This document shows positions 1 to 7,352 of a stretch of DNA of 25,938 nt, one piece after another; the first letter of the stretch is position 1, and every line of letters starts with the position of its first letter. Both the position numbers and the translations under genes were made by a program. The notes below the pieces were generated by a model. The model was not told the DNA's origin and searched no databases. It worked only from the letters and a program-made list of their open reading frames with translations. This stretch comes from CAZQBY01 sp964540655. Its GTDB lineage: Archaea > Altiarchaeota > Altiarchaeia > JAFGQM01. The DNA lies in assembly GCA_964540655.1 (NCBI GenBank), contig CAZINR010000014.1, positions 1 through 25,938 of the forward strand. The letters run 5' to 3'.

Positions 1-515
1 AGATAGCCGGCCCGGATTCGGCGGAGCTGCTGAAGAGCATAATAGTCGCCGAGCCCGTGGACTTCGATGAACAGAAAATCGCAATCAACAAGCTGGACGA
101 TCTGATGGCCGAGAACGATGTGGGCCTCGTGGTGGTCGATTCGATCGTCTCCCTCTATCGCCTTGAGCTGGGCTCTTCATCCAGCGATGCTTATGCCGTC
201 AACCGGGAGCTGAGCAAGCAGCTCTCAAAGCTCATGAAGATAGCCAAAAAGCACAATATACCGGTCGTTGTCACGAATCAAGTTTACACAAAGTTCACTA
301 ATGATGGCAGCGAGGGTCGCATAGTCCCGGTCAGCCGGGATGTGCTGAAGTACTGGAGCAAGGTAATCATGCACCTTCGGAACGAATCGCCTTACCGGAC
401 TGCTACTTTGATACGGCATAATTTCAAGCCCGAAGGTGCGCGCATCAGATTCAAAATAATACAGAAGGGGATAAAAGAGGAGAACCCCTCCGGCAGCCCG
501 GCCGGGTCGGAGTGA
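1..515 (+). CDS. radB: DNA repair/recombination protein RadB, C-terminal part (5' truncated)
   Basis: The reading frame is open from base 3 with no start in the window, so only the C-terminal ~170 residues are present. RadB is the short archaeal RecA/Rad51 paralogue that assists RadA in homologous recombination. The Walker B strand VGLVVVDSIVSLYRLEL is clear, followed by the helix with NRELSKQLSKLMKIAKK, the strand IPVVVTNQVY and the segment YWSKVIMHLR, all typical of RadB rather than RadA, whose C-terminal half is longer. A GTG at 57 is an internal Val codon, not a start. The tail after residue GIKEE is a short Ser/Gly/Pro-rich extension. The cupin gene begins 7 bases after the stop and is probably cotranscribed. 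The family call is firm; the missing Walker A half lies outside the window. Confidence 0.88.
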   Translation, partial: IAGPDSAELLKSIIVAEPVDFDEQKIAINKLDDLMAENDVGLVVVDSIVSLYRLELGSSSSDAYAVNRELSKQLSKLMKIAKKHNIPVVVTNQVYTKFTNDGSEGRIVPVSRDVLKYWSKVIMHLRNESPYRTATLIRHNFKPEGARIRFKIIQKGIKEENPSGSPAGSE

Positions 516-522
516 CTGGAAA

Positions 523-819
523 ATGAGCGAGTGGGAGCAGTTGAGAAAAGGGATAGGGGCAAAGTGCCTGGCCAGGGACGACGCTCGCAACATACAGATG
601 GATTTGCTCAGAATCGAGCCCGGCTTCGAGGACGCTCCACACTGGCACGACGACTGGGAGTGGGTCTACATACTCAAGGGCGATTTAGTCGATGAGAAGG
701 GTGTGCACAAGGCGGGAGATTTCCTGATAAACCAAAAAGATGCGCGCCACCAACCCATCTCGAAGAGCGGATGTACGCTAATCTGCGTGTGGTGTGGGAG
801 CGTGAGGGGGGAGCCTTAA
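523..819 (+). CDS. small single-domain cupin protein
   Basis: This 98-residue protein has a cupin metal-site signature: His40, His42 and Glu46 in PHWHDDWEWVYILKGDL and a later His76 in KDARHQPIS, matching the H-x-H...E...H pattern of cupin motifs 1 and 2. Such small cupins bind a divalent metal in a beta-barrel; their substrates vary and cannot be read from the sequence. It follows radB by 7 bases with no visible Shine-Dalgarno, which suggests cotranscription. Its TAA (817-819) interlocks with the TAA of lysS on the other strand (816-818), so the two genes converge with a 4-base overlap. The fold assignment is good; the function is unknown. Confidence 0.75.
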   Translation: MSEWEQLRKGIGAKCLARDDARNIQMDLLRIEPGFEDAPHWHDDWEWVYILKGDLVDEKGVHKAGDFLINQKDARHQPISKSGCTLICVWCGSVRGEP

Positions 820-2423
820 CCCTCGAGCCTGAACCTCTTCTGCGCGAACTCCCTGTCAAGGCTCAGTATGAACGGGGCCGCCCGCGGCCCACGCTGTTGG
901 CCCAACAGGACAGTGTAAATCGCCTTGAACAGCTTGGCCGGCTTCAGGTCGTTTTCATTCGCGGTTTCGAATATCTTCTTGGCGAACTCTTTGTCGGTCC
1001 AGTCCTTCTCTAGCAAATCGGCCAGGTTCGAGAGCGCTTTCTTCTGATTCTTCGGCAGCTTTCTGGCTTCTTTCGGAACTGATTTGAGGAGGCTGAACTG
1101 CTGGGCGTGCTTGTTGGCCCAGGCCTCCACCTTCGGCATCAGGGCATCTGTCCTCTCGTTCATCTCGTAGCCCAGCTTCCGCAGGACAGAGACCAGTCTC
1201 TCCCGGTCGTCCAGGCTGACCAGCTGAGAGACCATCGCGGCTATGCTGTATGGGACTCTTGGCTTGTATTTCTTCGACGGCTTTTCCGTGAGCACCATCT
1301 CATAGAGGCGTTTGAGATGCGCCTCGTTCTTCTCGTCGTCTATCCTCTCCTTCCCGTAATAGACCCTCTCCAGCTCGTCGAGCTCGTCCATCAGGCGCGG
1401 CACATCCTCCCACTTGAAGTCGCGCGTCTTGTTTATCCTCTTCAGGAACAGCAGTCTGAGGGCTTCGGCCGGCGCCACTTCCAGCCAGTCCTTCGGGTAG
1501 ACGACGTTGCCCACAGATGCGGACATCTTCCCCCCCCCGCCGATGGTTATGTATTCGTAGAATATGGGCGTGGTGGCTGGATAATCGAAGACCTTCTCGC
1601 ATATGTGCGCGTTGACGAAGAACGCCGAGTTGGGGACGATGTATTCTTTGCCGGCTCCCTCGCCGACTACATCCCAGCGCTTCCATTGCGCGCCCCACTC
1701 GCTCTTCCAGACCAGCTTGCCGTTCTTGCCGCCGGGGACGAGCTCACCCTCGTGCCCGCAGCCCTTGGCAGTCTCCGCCTTGAACCTGTAATCCTGGCAG
1801 ACGTATTTGACCTTGCCGCCCTCATAGCCGGCCACCTTCGTCGTCATTATCTTGCCGCAGTTCTCGCACACGATCTGGTAGGGTATCCAATCCTCCGGCA
1901 GGGGTTCGGTCTTGAAGCTGTTGATAATCTCCCTTATCCTGCCCGCGTTCTCCAGTGCGGCTTTGATGGCCCAGTCGAAGTTGCCCTTCTTGTACTCCTC
2001 GCGCATCGAGAACTTCTTGGGCTCCTCCTCGACGAAGTCGGAGAAGACGCGGAAGAAGTCGCTGACATGATGCTCGCCGTAGTTCTTGTGGCAGCCGTGG
2101 GGGTCGGGGATATCGGTCACCGGCATGCCTATGTACTCGCGGTACTCCTGCGGCACGCCCTTGGGTATCTTCCTGAGCGGATCCATGTCCTCGGCGACGT
2201 AGATGAACTCGGCCGGCACGCCCTTGTCCTTCAGCGCGCGGTATACGGCCTCGCCGCGGATGATGTCGGTCAGCCGGCCGATGTGCAGGACGCCGGAGAG
2301 CGAGGAGGACGTTTTAATCGTCGGTTTCTTGGGCAGGACGTACCCTTTGTCCAAATAGGTGTACTTCTCCCTGCCGATTATCTCCTCCGCGAACTGGTCC
2401 GCCCAGAACAAGGACTCTTCCAT
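816..2423 (-). CDS. lysS: lysyl-tRNA synthetase, class I (archaeal type)
   Basis: This 535-residue cytoplasmic enzyme charges tRNA-Lys. It is the class I LysRS found in most archaea and a few bacteria, not the class II enzyme. The first signature is HIGR at residues 47-50 (GVLHIGRLTDIIRG) and the second is KMSAS at 299-303 (GGGGKMSASVGNVVYP). Putative zinc-binding cysteines sit at 186/189 (CENC) and at 209/222. Length fits the family (~500-550). It is the last gene of a minus-strand cluster, 45 bases behind asd, so lysine-pathway enzymes and lysine charging may share a transcript. A small inverted repeat lies just upstream (2431-2444). Confidence 0.97.
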   Translation of the reverse strand: MEESLFWADQFAEEIIGREKYTYLDKGYVLPKKPTIKTSSSLSGVLHIGRLTDIIRGEAVYRALKDKGVPAEFIYVAEDMDPLRKIPKGVPQEYREYIGMPVTDIPDPHGCHKNYGEHHVSDFFRVFSDFVEEEPKKFSMREEYKKGNFDWAIKAALENAGRIREIINSFKTEPLPEDWIPYQIVCENCGKIMTTKVAGYEGGKVKYVCQDYRFKAETAKGCGHEGELVPGGKNGKLVWKSEWGAQWKRWDVVGEGAGKEYIVPNSAFFVNAHICEKVFDYPATTPIFYEYITIGGGGKMSASVGNVVYPKDWLEVAPAEALRLLFLKRINKTRDFKWEDVPRLMDELDELERVYYGKERIDDEKNEAHLKRLYEMVLTEKPSKKYKPRVPYSIAAMVSQLVSLDDRERLVSVLRKLGYEMNERTDALMPKVEAWANKHAQQFSLLKSVPKEARKLPKNQKKALSNLADLLEKDWTDKEFAKKIFETANENDLKPAKLFKAIYTVLLGQQRGPRAAPFILSLDREFAQKRFRLEG

Positions 2424-2430
2424 GCCCTAT

Positions 2431-2444
2431 TTAGCTAAAGCTAA
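2431..2444. repeat. inverted repeat between asd and lysS
   Basis: TTAGCT and AGCTAA form a perfect 6-bp inverted repeat with a 2-base spacer, 8 bases before the lysS ATG in the 45-base asd-lysS gap. It could be a protein-binding site, a weak RNA hairpin over the lysS start, or chance in AT-rich DNA. Confidence 0.3.
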
Positions 2445-2468
2445 GGAAAAAACTAAAAAAGAAGGGTC

Positions 2469-3539
2469 TTACAGGTAACCCTTCGCCTTCAGCAGTTCGG
2501 CATTGAGTATGCCGCCGCCTGCCGCGCCCCTCACAGTGTTGTGCGACAGTCCGACGAACCGCCAGTCGAAGACATTGCACTCGCGCAGCCTTCCGCAGGT
2601 CACGGCCATGCCCTTATCCGCGTCCCTGTCCAGCCTCGGCTGGGGACGGTCGTCCTCCTCGCGGTAGATAATCGGCTGCTCCGGAGCGGTGGGGAGCTTG
2701 AGCTTCTGCGGCTCTGCAGTGAAATTTTTCCAGACTTTGAGAATCTCCCCCTTCTCAGGCTTTTGGTCGAACTTCACCGACACGCAGGCCGTGTGCCCGT
2801 CAAGCACTGCGATGCGGTTGCAGTGGGCGCTCACCTTCGGCCTCTCGGCGTACTCGAACTTGCCGTCGCTTATCTTGCCCCAAATCTTGAGCGGCTCCAG
2901 CTCGGACTTCTCCTCCTCGCCGCCGATGTAGGGTATCATGTTGTCGATGGCGTCCCAGCTGGACACGCCCGGGTGTCCCGCACCCGAGACTGCCTGCAAA
3001 GTCGTGATTATCATCTCCCCGACACCGTAGCCCTTCTGCATGAGCGCATGCAACGGCGCCATGTACGACTGGACGGAGCAATTGGGCTTGACTACTATGA
3101 AGCCCTTGTCCCAGCCGCGGTTCTTCTGCTGCGTGGGTATGATGTCGATGTGCTCCGGGTTTATCTCCGGGATTATCATCGGGACGTCCTCTGTGTGCCT
3201 GTGCGCTGACGCGTTCGACACCACGGGCATCCCGGCCTCGGCGTACTTGTGTTCCCACCCCTTCGCGGGGCCCGAGCCTAGTGCGGAGAAGACGAAGTCG
3301 CATTTCTTGGCCTTGTCGACCTTTGTGACATCCTCGACCATGATGTCCCTCACGCTCTCCGGTATCCCAGTCTCCATGTGCCATCTGCCCTCGACTGCCT
3401 GGGCGTAGGTCTTGCCGGCGCTGCGCTCGCTGGCGCACATGTACGTCATCTCGAACCACGGGTGGTCCTCCAGAAGCGAAACGTACTTCTGGCCCACCAT
3501 CCCAGTGGCCGCCAAGACGCCTACCTTTAATTTGTCCAT
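2469..3539 (-). CDS. asd: aspartate-semialdehyde dehydrogenase (archaeal/fungal type)
   Basis: This 356-residue enzyme reduces aspartyl-4-phosphate to aspartate semialdehyde with NADPH, the second step toward lysine, threonine and methionine. The N-terminal Rossmann motif is AATGMVGQ (10-17). The catalytic cysteine is Cys154 in KPNCSVQS, and the catalytic histidine is His249 in LDGHTACVSVKF. The length and the NCSVQ form point to the archaeal/fungal subclass. It starts 21 bases after the lysC stop, giving the metabolic order lysC-asd, and it precedes lysS on the same strand. The start MDKLKVGVLAATG puts the nucleotide-binding strand immediately at the N-terminus, as in homologues. Confidence 0.96.
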   Translation of the reverse strand: MDKLKVGVLAATGMVGQKYVSLLEDHPWFEMTYMCASERSAGKTYAQAVEGRWHMETGIPESVRDIMVEDVTKVDKAKKCDFVFSALGSGPAKGWEHKYAEAGMPVVSNASAHRHTEDVPMIIPEINPEHIDIIPTQQKNRGWDKGFIVVKPNCSVQSYMAPLHALMQKGYGVGEMIITTLQAVSGAGHPGVSSWDAIDNMIPYIGGEEEKSELEPLKIWGKISDGKFEYAERPKVSAHCNRIAVLDGHTACVSVKFDQKPEKGEILKVWKNFTAEPQKLKLPTAPEQPIIYREEDDRPQPRLDRDADKGMAVTCGRLRECNVFDWRFVGLSHNTVRGAAGGGILNAELLKAKGYL

Positions 3540-3560
3540 CTTTTTGTTTTATCAGAATGC

Positions 3561-4784
3561 CTATTTCCTTTCGAATATAAGGCTCATGATCTCGTAGACC
3601 GTGTCCAGGTTCTTGTAGTCCACGAACACCATTATCTGGCTCTTCGATGTGGTTACCTCTTTTATGTTGAGGCCTGCGTCGCCTATCGCCCCGGTTATCT
3701 TGCCCAGAGCGCCCGGCTCGTCCAAAAAGTCCGGAGAGGTCACATAAGCCAGCCCTATTCCCTTGGATGAGGTCACCGAGACGGTGGTCTTGTCCTTGAG
3801 GACGTGGTCATGCAGCAGCCTAGTCGCCGATTCGACCTCGTCTTCGTTGATGAAGTAGGTCATCGAGTCCGGGGCCACCGTTATCCCCCAGATGTTTATC
3901 TTCTTGTCACCGAGCATCTTCGACGTCTTGGCCAGCAGTCCCGGCTCTTCTATTAAATCCTTGCCCACCAGGGTGACGCTGCCCAGCGGCTTCTCCATCT
4001 TTTTGACTGAGGTTTTCATCATAAATTCCCCCTTTATTTCCGTTCCCTTGGCACCCAAATCCACGTGCCTGTTGTTTACGATTTTAAGAATCTGATCCTT
4101 GCCTTTGTATATGAGCGAGTCCCACTTCATGACCTTGGCGCCCCCTACGGCCAGGTCCCAGAGGACCGAGACATCTATCTCTGGGATAAGCTGCGCATCA
4201 TCCACTACTCTGGGGTCTCCACTGTACACGCCGTCCACGTCCGTTACTATGACAACCTCCTGCGCTCCGAGGCATTTGCCGAGTATGACTGCCGTAGTGT
4301 CGCTGCCGCCCCTGCCCATGGTAGTGACGTTGCCGTCCTTGTCAACGCCCAGGAAGCCACAGACTACGGGGACCACACCCTCTTTGAGCATGGGAACAAG
4401 GTACTTCCTGGCCCTCTTCTCGGTCTCCTCCAGATCAACGGTCGCGTTAGTGAACTTAGAGTTGGTCACCGTGCACCATTCCATCTGCGCCGGCTCCACG
4501 TAGCAGGACTTGACTCCGAGCGAGTTTATCGCGGCCGACATGACCCTCACGGAAGTACGTTCGCCCATAGCCGCTACATCGTCCTTCTGCTGGGGAGTGT
4601 ACTTCCCGGCCGTGGAGCCATCCAGGGCGTCTAGAAGCGCGTTGGTAGTCTTGCCCATAGCAGACACTACCACTACCACCTCATGCCCCTTCTTGGCCTC
4701 CTTGGCGATGCTCCTGGCCGCGTTGCGTATCTTCTCGCCGTCCGCGAGAGAGGAGCCGCCGAACTTTACGACTATCCTAGCCAT
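3561..4784 (-). CDS. lysC: aspartate kinase with two C-terminal ACT domains
   Basis: This 407-residue enzyme phosphorylates aspartate, the committed step of the aspartate amino-acid family. The N-terminal kinase motif is KFGGSSLADGEKIRNA; GRGGSDTTAVILG and VDGVYSGDPRVV are the central substrate and nucleotide segments. Two ACT repeats follow (EEPGLLAKTSKMLGDKKIN and DEPGALGKITGAIGDAGLN), which in the family bind end-product amino acids for feedback control. The ATG at 4784 (MARIVVKFGGSS) was chosen over an upstream TTG at 4808, because it places the kinase strand at the usual distance and sits about 31 bases from a TATA-like box. A hairpin-forming repeat element lies immediately upstream and overlaps that box. 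Confidence 0.95.
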   Translation of the reverse strand: MARIVVKFGGSSLADGEKIRNAARSIAKEAKKGHEVVVVVSAMGKTTNALLDALDGSTAGKYTPQQKDDVAAMGERTSVRVMSAAINSLGVKSCYVEPAQMEWCTVTNSKFTNATVDLEETEKRARKYLVPMLKEGVVPVVCGFLGVDKDGNVTTMGRGGSDTTAVILGKCLGAQEVVIVTDVDGVYSGDPRVVDDAQLIPEIDVSVLWDLAVGGAKVMKWDSLIYKGKDQILKIVNNRHVDLGAKGTEIKGEFMMKTSVKKMEKPLGSVTLVGKDLIEEPGLLAKTSKMLGDKKINIWGITVAPDSMTYFINEDEVESATRLLHDHVLKDKTTVSVTSSKGIGLAYVTSPDFLDEPGALGKITGAIGDAGLNIKEVTTSKSQIMVFVDYKNLDTVYEIMSLIFERK

Positions 4785-4810
4785 AGAAATCCTGTAAATT
4801 TGCGACAAAG

Positions 4811-4820
4811 GTTTTAAAAA
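4811..4820 (-). promoter_or_regulatory. TATA-like box for lysC
   Basis: On the minus strand this reads TTTTTAAAAC, centred about 31 bases before the lysC ATG, consistent with an archaeal promoter and a very short leader. Its upstream half is part of the conserved repeat element at 4815-4860. Confidence 0.45.
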
Positions 4821-4860
4821 TCAGAATTTTCCACCGGTTTCCGACCGGTGGGGTTTGACA
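4815..4860. repeat. dispersed hairpin element, copy A
   Basis: On the plus strand, a 24-bp block (4815-4838) ending in CCACCGGT is identical to the start of copy B at 17361. A 5-base loop, the inverted arm ACCGGTGG (4844-4851) and a conserved TTTGACA (4854-4860) follow. The 8-bp stem is perfect in both copies while the loop differs in sequence and length (5 versus 6 bases). It sits between divergent lysC and trm56, so it is not at the 3' end of any gene and is unlikely to be a terminator. It may be an operator, a structured leader or a MITE-like repeat. Confidence 0.75.
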
Positions 4861-4900
4861 TGCTTTCTTTTTGAATTTGGGCGCTATAATTAAATCAGAG

Positions 4901-5428
4901 ATGGAAGTCCACATCCTCCGACTGTCCCACAGGGCCGCGCGCGACAAGAGAGTGACCACCCACCTAGGCTTGGTGGCGCGCGCATTCGGGGCGCGCAAGA
5001 TGCTCGTCACTGGCGCAAAAGACGAGCACTTAGCGGATTCCATCCAACGCGTGGTGGACTCCTGGGGCGGGCCGTTCGAGGTCGAGTTTGTCAGCGGTTG
5101 GATGAAATTATTTGAGGATTATAAGTGCAAAGGTTTCACCATAGCTCACCTGACGATGTACGGCCTTCCTGTCCAGGACAACATCCGCGAGATTCGAAAA
5201 AGCCAGAAGATCCTTGTCGTCCTCGGCGGCGAGAAGGTCCCCTCGGAGGTCTACCAACAGGCCGACTATAACATCGCTGTGACCTCTCAGCCCCACTCCG
5301 AAATCTCGGCCTTGGCTGTCTTTTTGGACCGGGTGTTCGAAGGGAAAGAGCTGGAAAAAAAATTCGAGAACGCGAAGAGAGAAGTGATTCCACAGGCCCG
5401 CAGCAAACAGGTTTTGAAGAAAAGATAA
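4901..5428 (+). CDS. tRNA (cytidine(56)-2'-O)-methyltransferase, aTrm56 (SPOUT class)
   Basis: This 175-residue protein matches archaeal Trm56, which methylates the ribose of C56 in the T-loop of tRNA using S-adenosylmethionine. The N-terminus MEVHILRLSHRAARDKRVTT and the following RAFGARKMLVTGA are typical of the family. The C-terminal SPOUT knot region is visible as ILVVLGGEKVPSEVYQQADY and IAVTSQPHSEISALAVFLDR, with the cofactor-binding GGEKVP loop. The ATG at 4901 was preferred to a TTG at 4871, because family members begin directly with the strand around VHILRL. It is divergent from lysC across the hairpin element and followed by tfe after 46 bases. No Shine-Dalgarno is evident. Confidence 0.93.
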   Translation: MEVHILRLSHRAARDKRVTTHLGLVARAFGARKMLVTGAKDEHLADSIQRVVDSWGGPFEVEFVSGWMKLFEDYKCKGFTIAHLTMYGLPVQDNIREIRKSQKILVVLGGEKVPSEVYQQADYNIAVTSQPHSEISALAVFLDRVFEGKELEKKFENAKREVIPQARSKQVLKKR

Positions 5429-5443
5429 TATTTTCGACAAACA

Positions 5444-5452
5444 TTTTAATTA
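5444..5452 (+). promoter_or_regulatory. TATA-like box for tfe
   Basis: TTTTAATTA is centred about 27 bases before the tfe ATG (5475), the spacing expected for a leaderless archaeal mRNA. No Shine-Dalgarno motif is seen before the start. Confidence 0.5.
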
Positions 5453-5474
5453 ACTGAATTTCTAATCTACTAAC

Positions 5475-6008
5475 ATGGGGGACAAGGACGGCCTCGTCTC
5501 TGAGATTCTCTACGAGATGGTCGGAAATGAGGGGATTAAAATCATCAACTCATTGTCAAAACCCGCCACCGACCTGCAGATACACGAAGTGACCCAGATT
5601 CCCATAACCAAGGTCCGCACGACCCTCAACCTGCTCCATAAGTTCAACATAGTCTCCTACTGCTCGTCTCGCGACGAGCGCAAGGGCTGGTTCAAATACA
5701 CGTGGGAGCTCAAGAACTATTGCATCGAGCCGAGCATCCGCAACTTCTTAATCTCGAAGATAATGAAACTCAAGCGGGAGTTCCAGGAGATAAACCAGGC
5801 CGAGTTCTTCAAATGCGAGAACGGCTGCATAAGGTTCAGCTTCACTGACTCCTACGACCAGAATTTCAGATGCCCCAAATGCAACGCGATACTAAAACCG
5901 GTCGAATCTGTCTCGGAAAGCAGGAAGATAAAAGAGGAGATTTCTTCCATAAAGGACATGCTGGAGTCGATCGGCCCCCTGCCCATGTCTTTGCAAAATG
6001 TTGGATGA
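5475..6008 (+). CDS. tfe: transcription initiation factor E alpha (TFE)
   Basis: This 177-residue protein is the archaeal homologue of eukaryotic TFIIE-alpha, which helps RNA polymerase open promoters. The N-terminal winged-helix domain (about 1-90) contains GIKIINSLSKPATDLQIHEVT and the recognition helix around ITKVRTTLNLLHKFNIVSY. A zinc ribbon follows with Cys114, Cys118, Cys133 and Cys136 (CENGC ... CPKC). A short charged C-terminal helix completes the usual length. The ATG at 5475 is preceded by a TATA-like box at leaderless spacing. Its stop overlaps the start of the HD-domain gene by 11 bases, so the two are very likely cotranscribed and translationally coupled. Confidence 0.94.
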   Translation: MGDKDGLVSEILYEMVGNEGIKIINSLSKPATDLQIHEVTQIPITKVRTTLNLLHKFNIVSYCSSRDERKGWFKYTWELKNYCIEPSIRNFLISKIMKLKREFQEINQAEFFKCENGCIRFSFTDSYDQNFRCPKCNAILKPVESVSESRKIKEEISSIKDMLESIGPLPMSLQNVG

Positions 6009-6549
6009 AGAGTCCGCCCGGGACCTGTTAAAGACTCTCAAGGTCCCTAAGGAGGTTGTGGAACATGCAGAGGTCGTTCACGAGACCTGCCTGAACCTGA
6101 TAGAGCTATTACACGAGAGGAATCCTGCCTTGAAGATAAACAAGAGGCTTGTGGCAGCTGGCGCACTTCTTCACGATGTCGGGAGGGCCAAGACACAAGA
6201 TATCCGCCATGGCATCGCTGGGGCTCAGATACTGAGAGATTTGAACGTAAAAGAGGGGTCTGATATCGAGAAGATCGCGAAGATATGCGAGCGGCACATA
6301 GGCGGCGGCATAAGCAAGTACGAGGCCAAGAAGCTGGGCCTTCCCGAAAAGGACTTTCTCCCCAAGACTGTCGAAGAGAAGATAGTCGCTTACTGCGACA
6401 ATATGATTGACGATTCCAACGGCAGGTCGGTAGTGCATGACCCTGTATGGGCAGCCCTGGACTACGAGAGGAAGCACGGAAAGAATAGCGAACCTGCCCG
6501 ACGCGTCAGAGAGCTGAACAAATTCTTCGAAAAACTGCTGGAGGGCTAA
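5998..6549 (+). CDS. HD-domain (HDIG-type) phosphohydrolase
   Basis: This 183-residue protein carries the HD metal-binding signature: a His near residue 28, LLHDVGR with His59-Asp60, RHGIAGAQIL with His71, CERHIGGG with His100 and AYCDNMIDDS with Asp134. The HxxxGA... and HIGGG spacing resembles the stand-alone archaeal HDIG proteins. Family members hydrolyse phosphate esters of nucleotides or RNA ends, but the substrate is not apparent. The ATG lies inside tfe (11-base overlap), implying coupling with the transcription factor. Its TAA interlocks with the TAG of the M50 protease gene on the opposite strand. Confidence 0.82.
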   Translation: MLDEESARDLLKTLKVPKEVVEHAEVVHETCLNLIELLHERNPALKINKRLVAAGALLHDVGRAKTQDIRHGIAGAQILRDLNVKEGSDIEKIAKICERHIGGGISKYEAKKLGLPEKDFLPKTVEEKIVAYCDNMIDDSNGRSVVHDPVWAALDYERKHGKNSEPARRVRELNKFFEKLLEG

Positions 6550-7145
6550 AAAAGCATGACTAATCCAAGAAGGCAGGCAAACCCGAAGCTGCTGGCCCAG
6601 ACGACTGGGCTCCATTCCATCACCGATGTGCCGTCCAGCGGCCCCGCGGGCAGGAGGTTGAATATCGCCAAGAGTGTATTGACGTAGGCGGCCGAGATCG
6701 CCCAAGCCCCTCCGATGAGTATGAATATCGAGGCGAGCAGTATGTTAGCTCCCGGTGCCGATAGGGATATCAAGCCGCGTTCTCTTGCGTCCGCAAACCC
6801 TTCCGTCACCACGAAGCCTGGAGCCGCGAAGATGAATCTCCCCCTGCTTATTATCGCGAACGCGACAACAAGGACCAGCCCTATCTCCCAGAGCTTGTAC
6901 CTGGAGTCGAATCCCATGGACTGGGCGACGAGCTTGTGGGACACCTCGTGGCCTATTATGCCCAGGACGACGCCGAAGACTATACCTGAGTCCGATATGC
7001 TGAAGATGTTGAATGCGAGGACTATGGTCACCATGGAGACTATTATGGAGAACAGCTCCATAGTTGAGAAATGTATCCCTCCGGACTGGGTGGGTGGAGG
7101 ATTCGGAACAACAGGACGTCCTCTGAGTCTTGGAGGTCTTTGCAT
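6546..7145 (-). CDS. M50-family (site-2 type) membrane metalloprotease
   Basis: This 199-residue polytopic membrane protein has the zinc-protease motif HEVSH at 66-70 within a hydrophobic segment (VLGIIGHEVSHKLVAQSMG) and the second family motif NLLPAGPLDG at 163-172, whose Asp171 is the expected third zinc ligand. Hydrophobic stretches at about 30-65, 86-110, 130-160 and 183-199 fit a compact S2P core. Family enzymes cleave substrates within the membrane; the target is unknown. The first ~25 residues are Arg/Pro-rich and may not be translated if a downstream Met (residue 29) is used. It lies 28 bases behind rpl37e, with a T-tract on the coding strand between them, so it may be expressed partly by readthrough. 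Confidence 0.88.
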   Translation of the reverse strand: MQRPPRLRGRPVVPNPPPTQSGGIHFSTMELFSIIVSMVTIVLAFNIFSISDSGIVFGVVLGIIGHEVSHKLVAQSMGFDSRYKLWEIGLVLVVAFAIISRGRFIFAAPGFVVTEGFADARERGLISLSAPGANILLASIFILIGGAWAISAAYVNTLLAIFNLLPAGPLDGTSVMEWSPVVWASSFGFACLLGLVMLF

Positions 7146-7166
7146 AACTAATTAAAGGAGGATTGG

Positions 7167-7173
7167 AAAAAAA
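7167..7173 (-). terminator. T-tract directly after rpl37e
   Basis: Seven consecutive T on the minus strand immediately follow the rpl37e TGA. Archaeal RNA polymerase terminates at such T-runs without a hairpin. The M50 gene starts 21 bases further on, so termination may be partial. Confidence 0.4.
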
Positions 7174-7317
7174 TCAGTCGTTCCTCTTGGAGCTCTTACC
7201 GTAGCCGCATTTGACGCAGCACTTCTTCTTTACGTTGAAGCTCTTGCTCCCGCAGCGTGGGCACTTCTTGTGCCCGTGCGTCTTCCTCGACTTCCTCTGC
7301 TCCGGCATCTCGCCCAT
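7174..7317 (-). CDS. rpl37e: large-subunit ribosomal protein eL37
   Basis: This short gene encodes 47 residues beginning MGEMPEQRKSRKTHGHKKC. It carries one zinc finger, Cys19-x2-Cys22 and Cys34-x2-Cys37, set in the eL37 pattern H..KCPRCGSKSF...K..C..CGYGKSSK. eL37 is an archaeal/eukaryotic ribosomal protein bound to 23S rRNA. It is somewhat shorter than typical eL37 (about 55-65 residues), with a brief tail after GKSSKR. A TATA-like box about 31 bases upstream of the ATG suggests its own near-leaderless promoter inside the 3' end of the preceding gene. A T7 tract follows the stop. A second in-frame Met at residue 4 is possible. Confidence 0.85.
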   Translation of the reverse strand: MGEMPEQRKSRKTHGHKKCPRCGSKSFNVKKKCCVKCGYGKSSKRND

Positions 7318-7344
7318 TTTGCGTGGCTAATTTGATGTGAAGGG

Positions 7345-7352
7345 TTTAAAAA
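7345..7352 (-). promoter_or_regulatory. TATA-like box for rpl37e
   Basis: On the minus strand TTTTTAAA is centred about 31 bases before the rpl37e ATG, at the junction with the preceding gene. The spacing fits a very short leader. Confidence 0.45.

Noticed and set aside
1107..2438. 443-codon open frame on + opposite lysS
   Set aside because: It mirrors the lysS codons, has no recognisable domain, and its Leu/Val/Arg-rich composition is that of an antisense shadow.
4806..4808. Upstream TTG start for aspartate kinase
   Set aside because: It adds eight residues not seen before the kinase strand in the family and would place the start almost in the TATA-like box; the ATG at 4784 fits better.
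4815..4860. The two hairpin elements read as a CRISPR repeat pair
   Set aside because: There are only two copies, 12.5 kb apart, with no spacer array or cas genes nearby.
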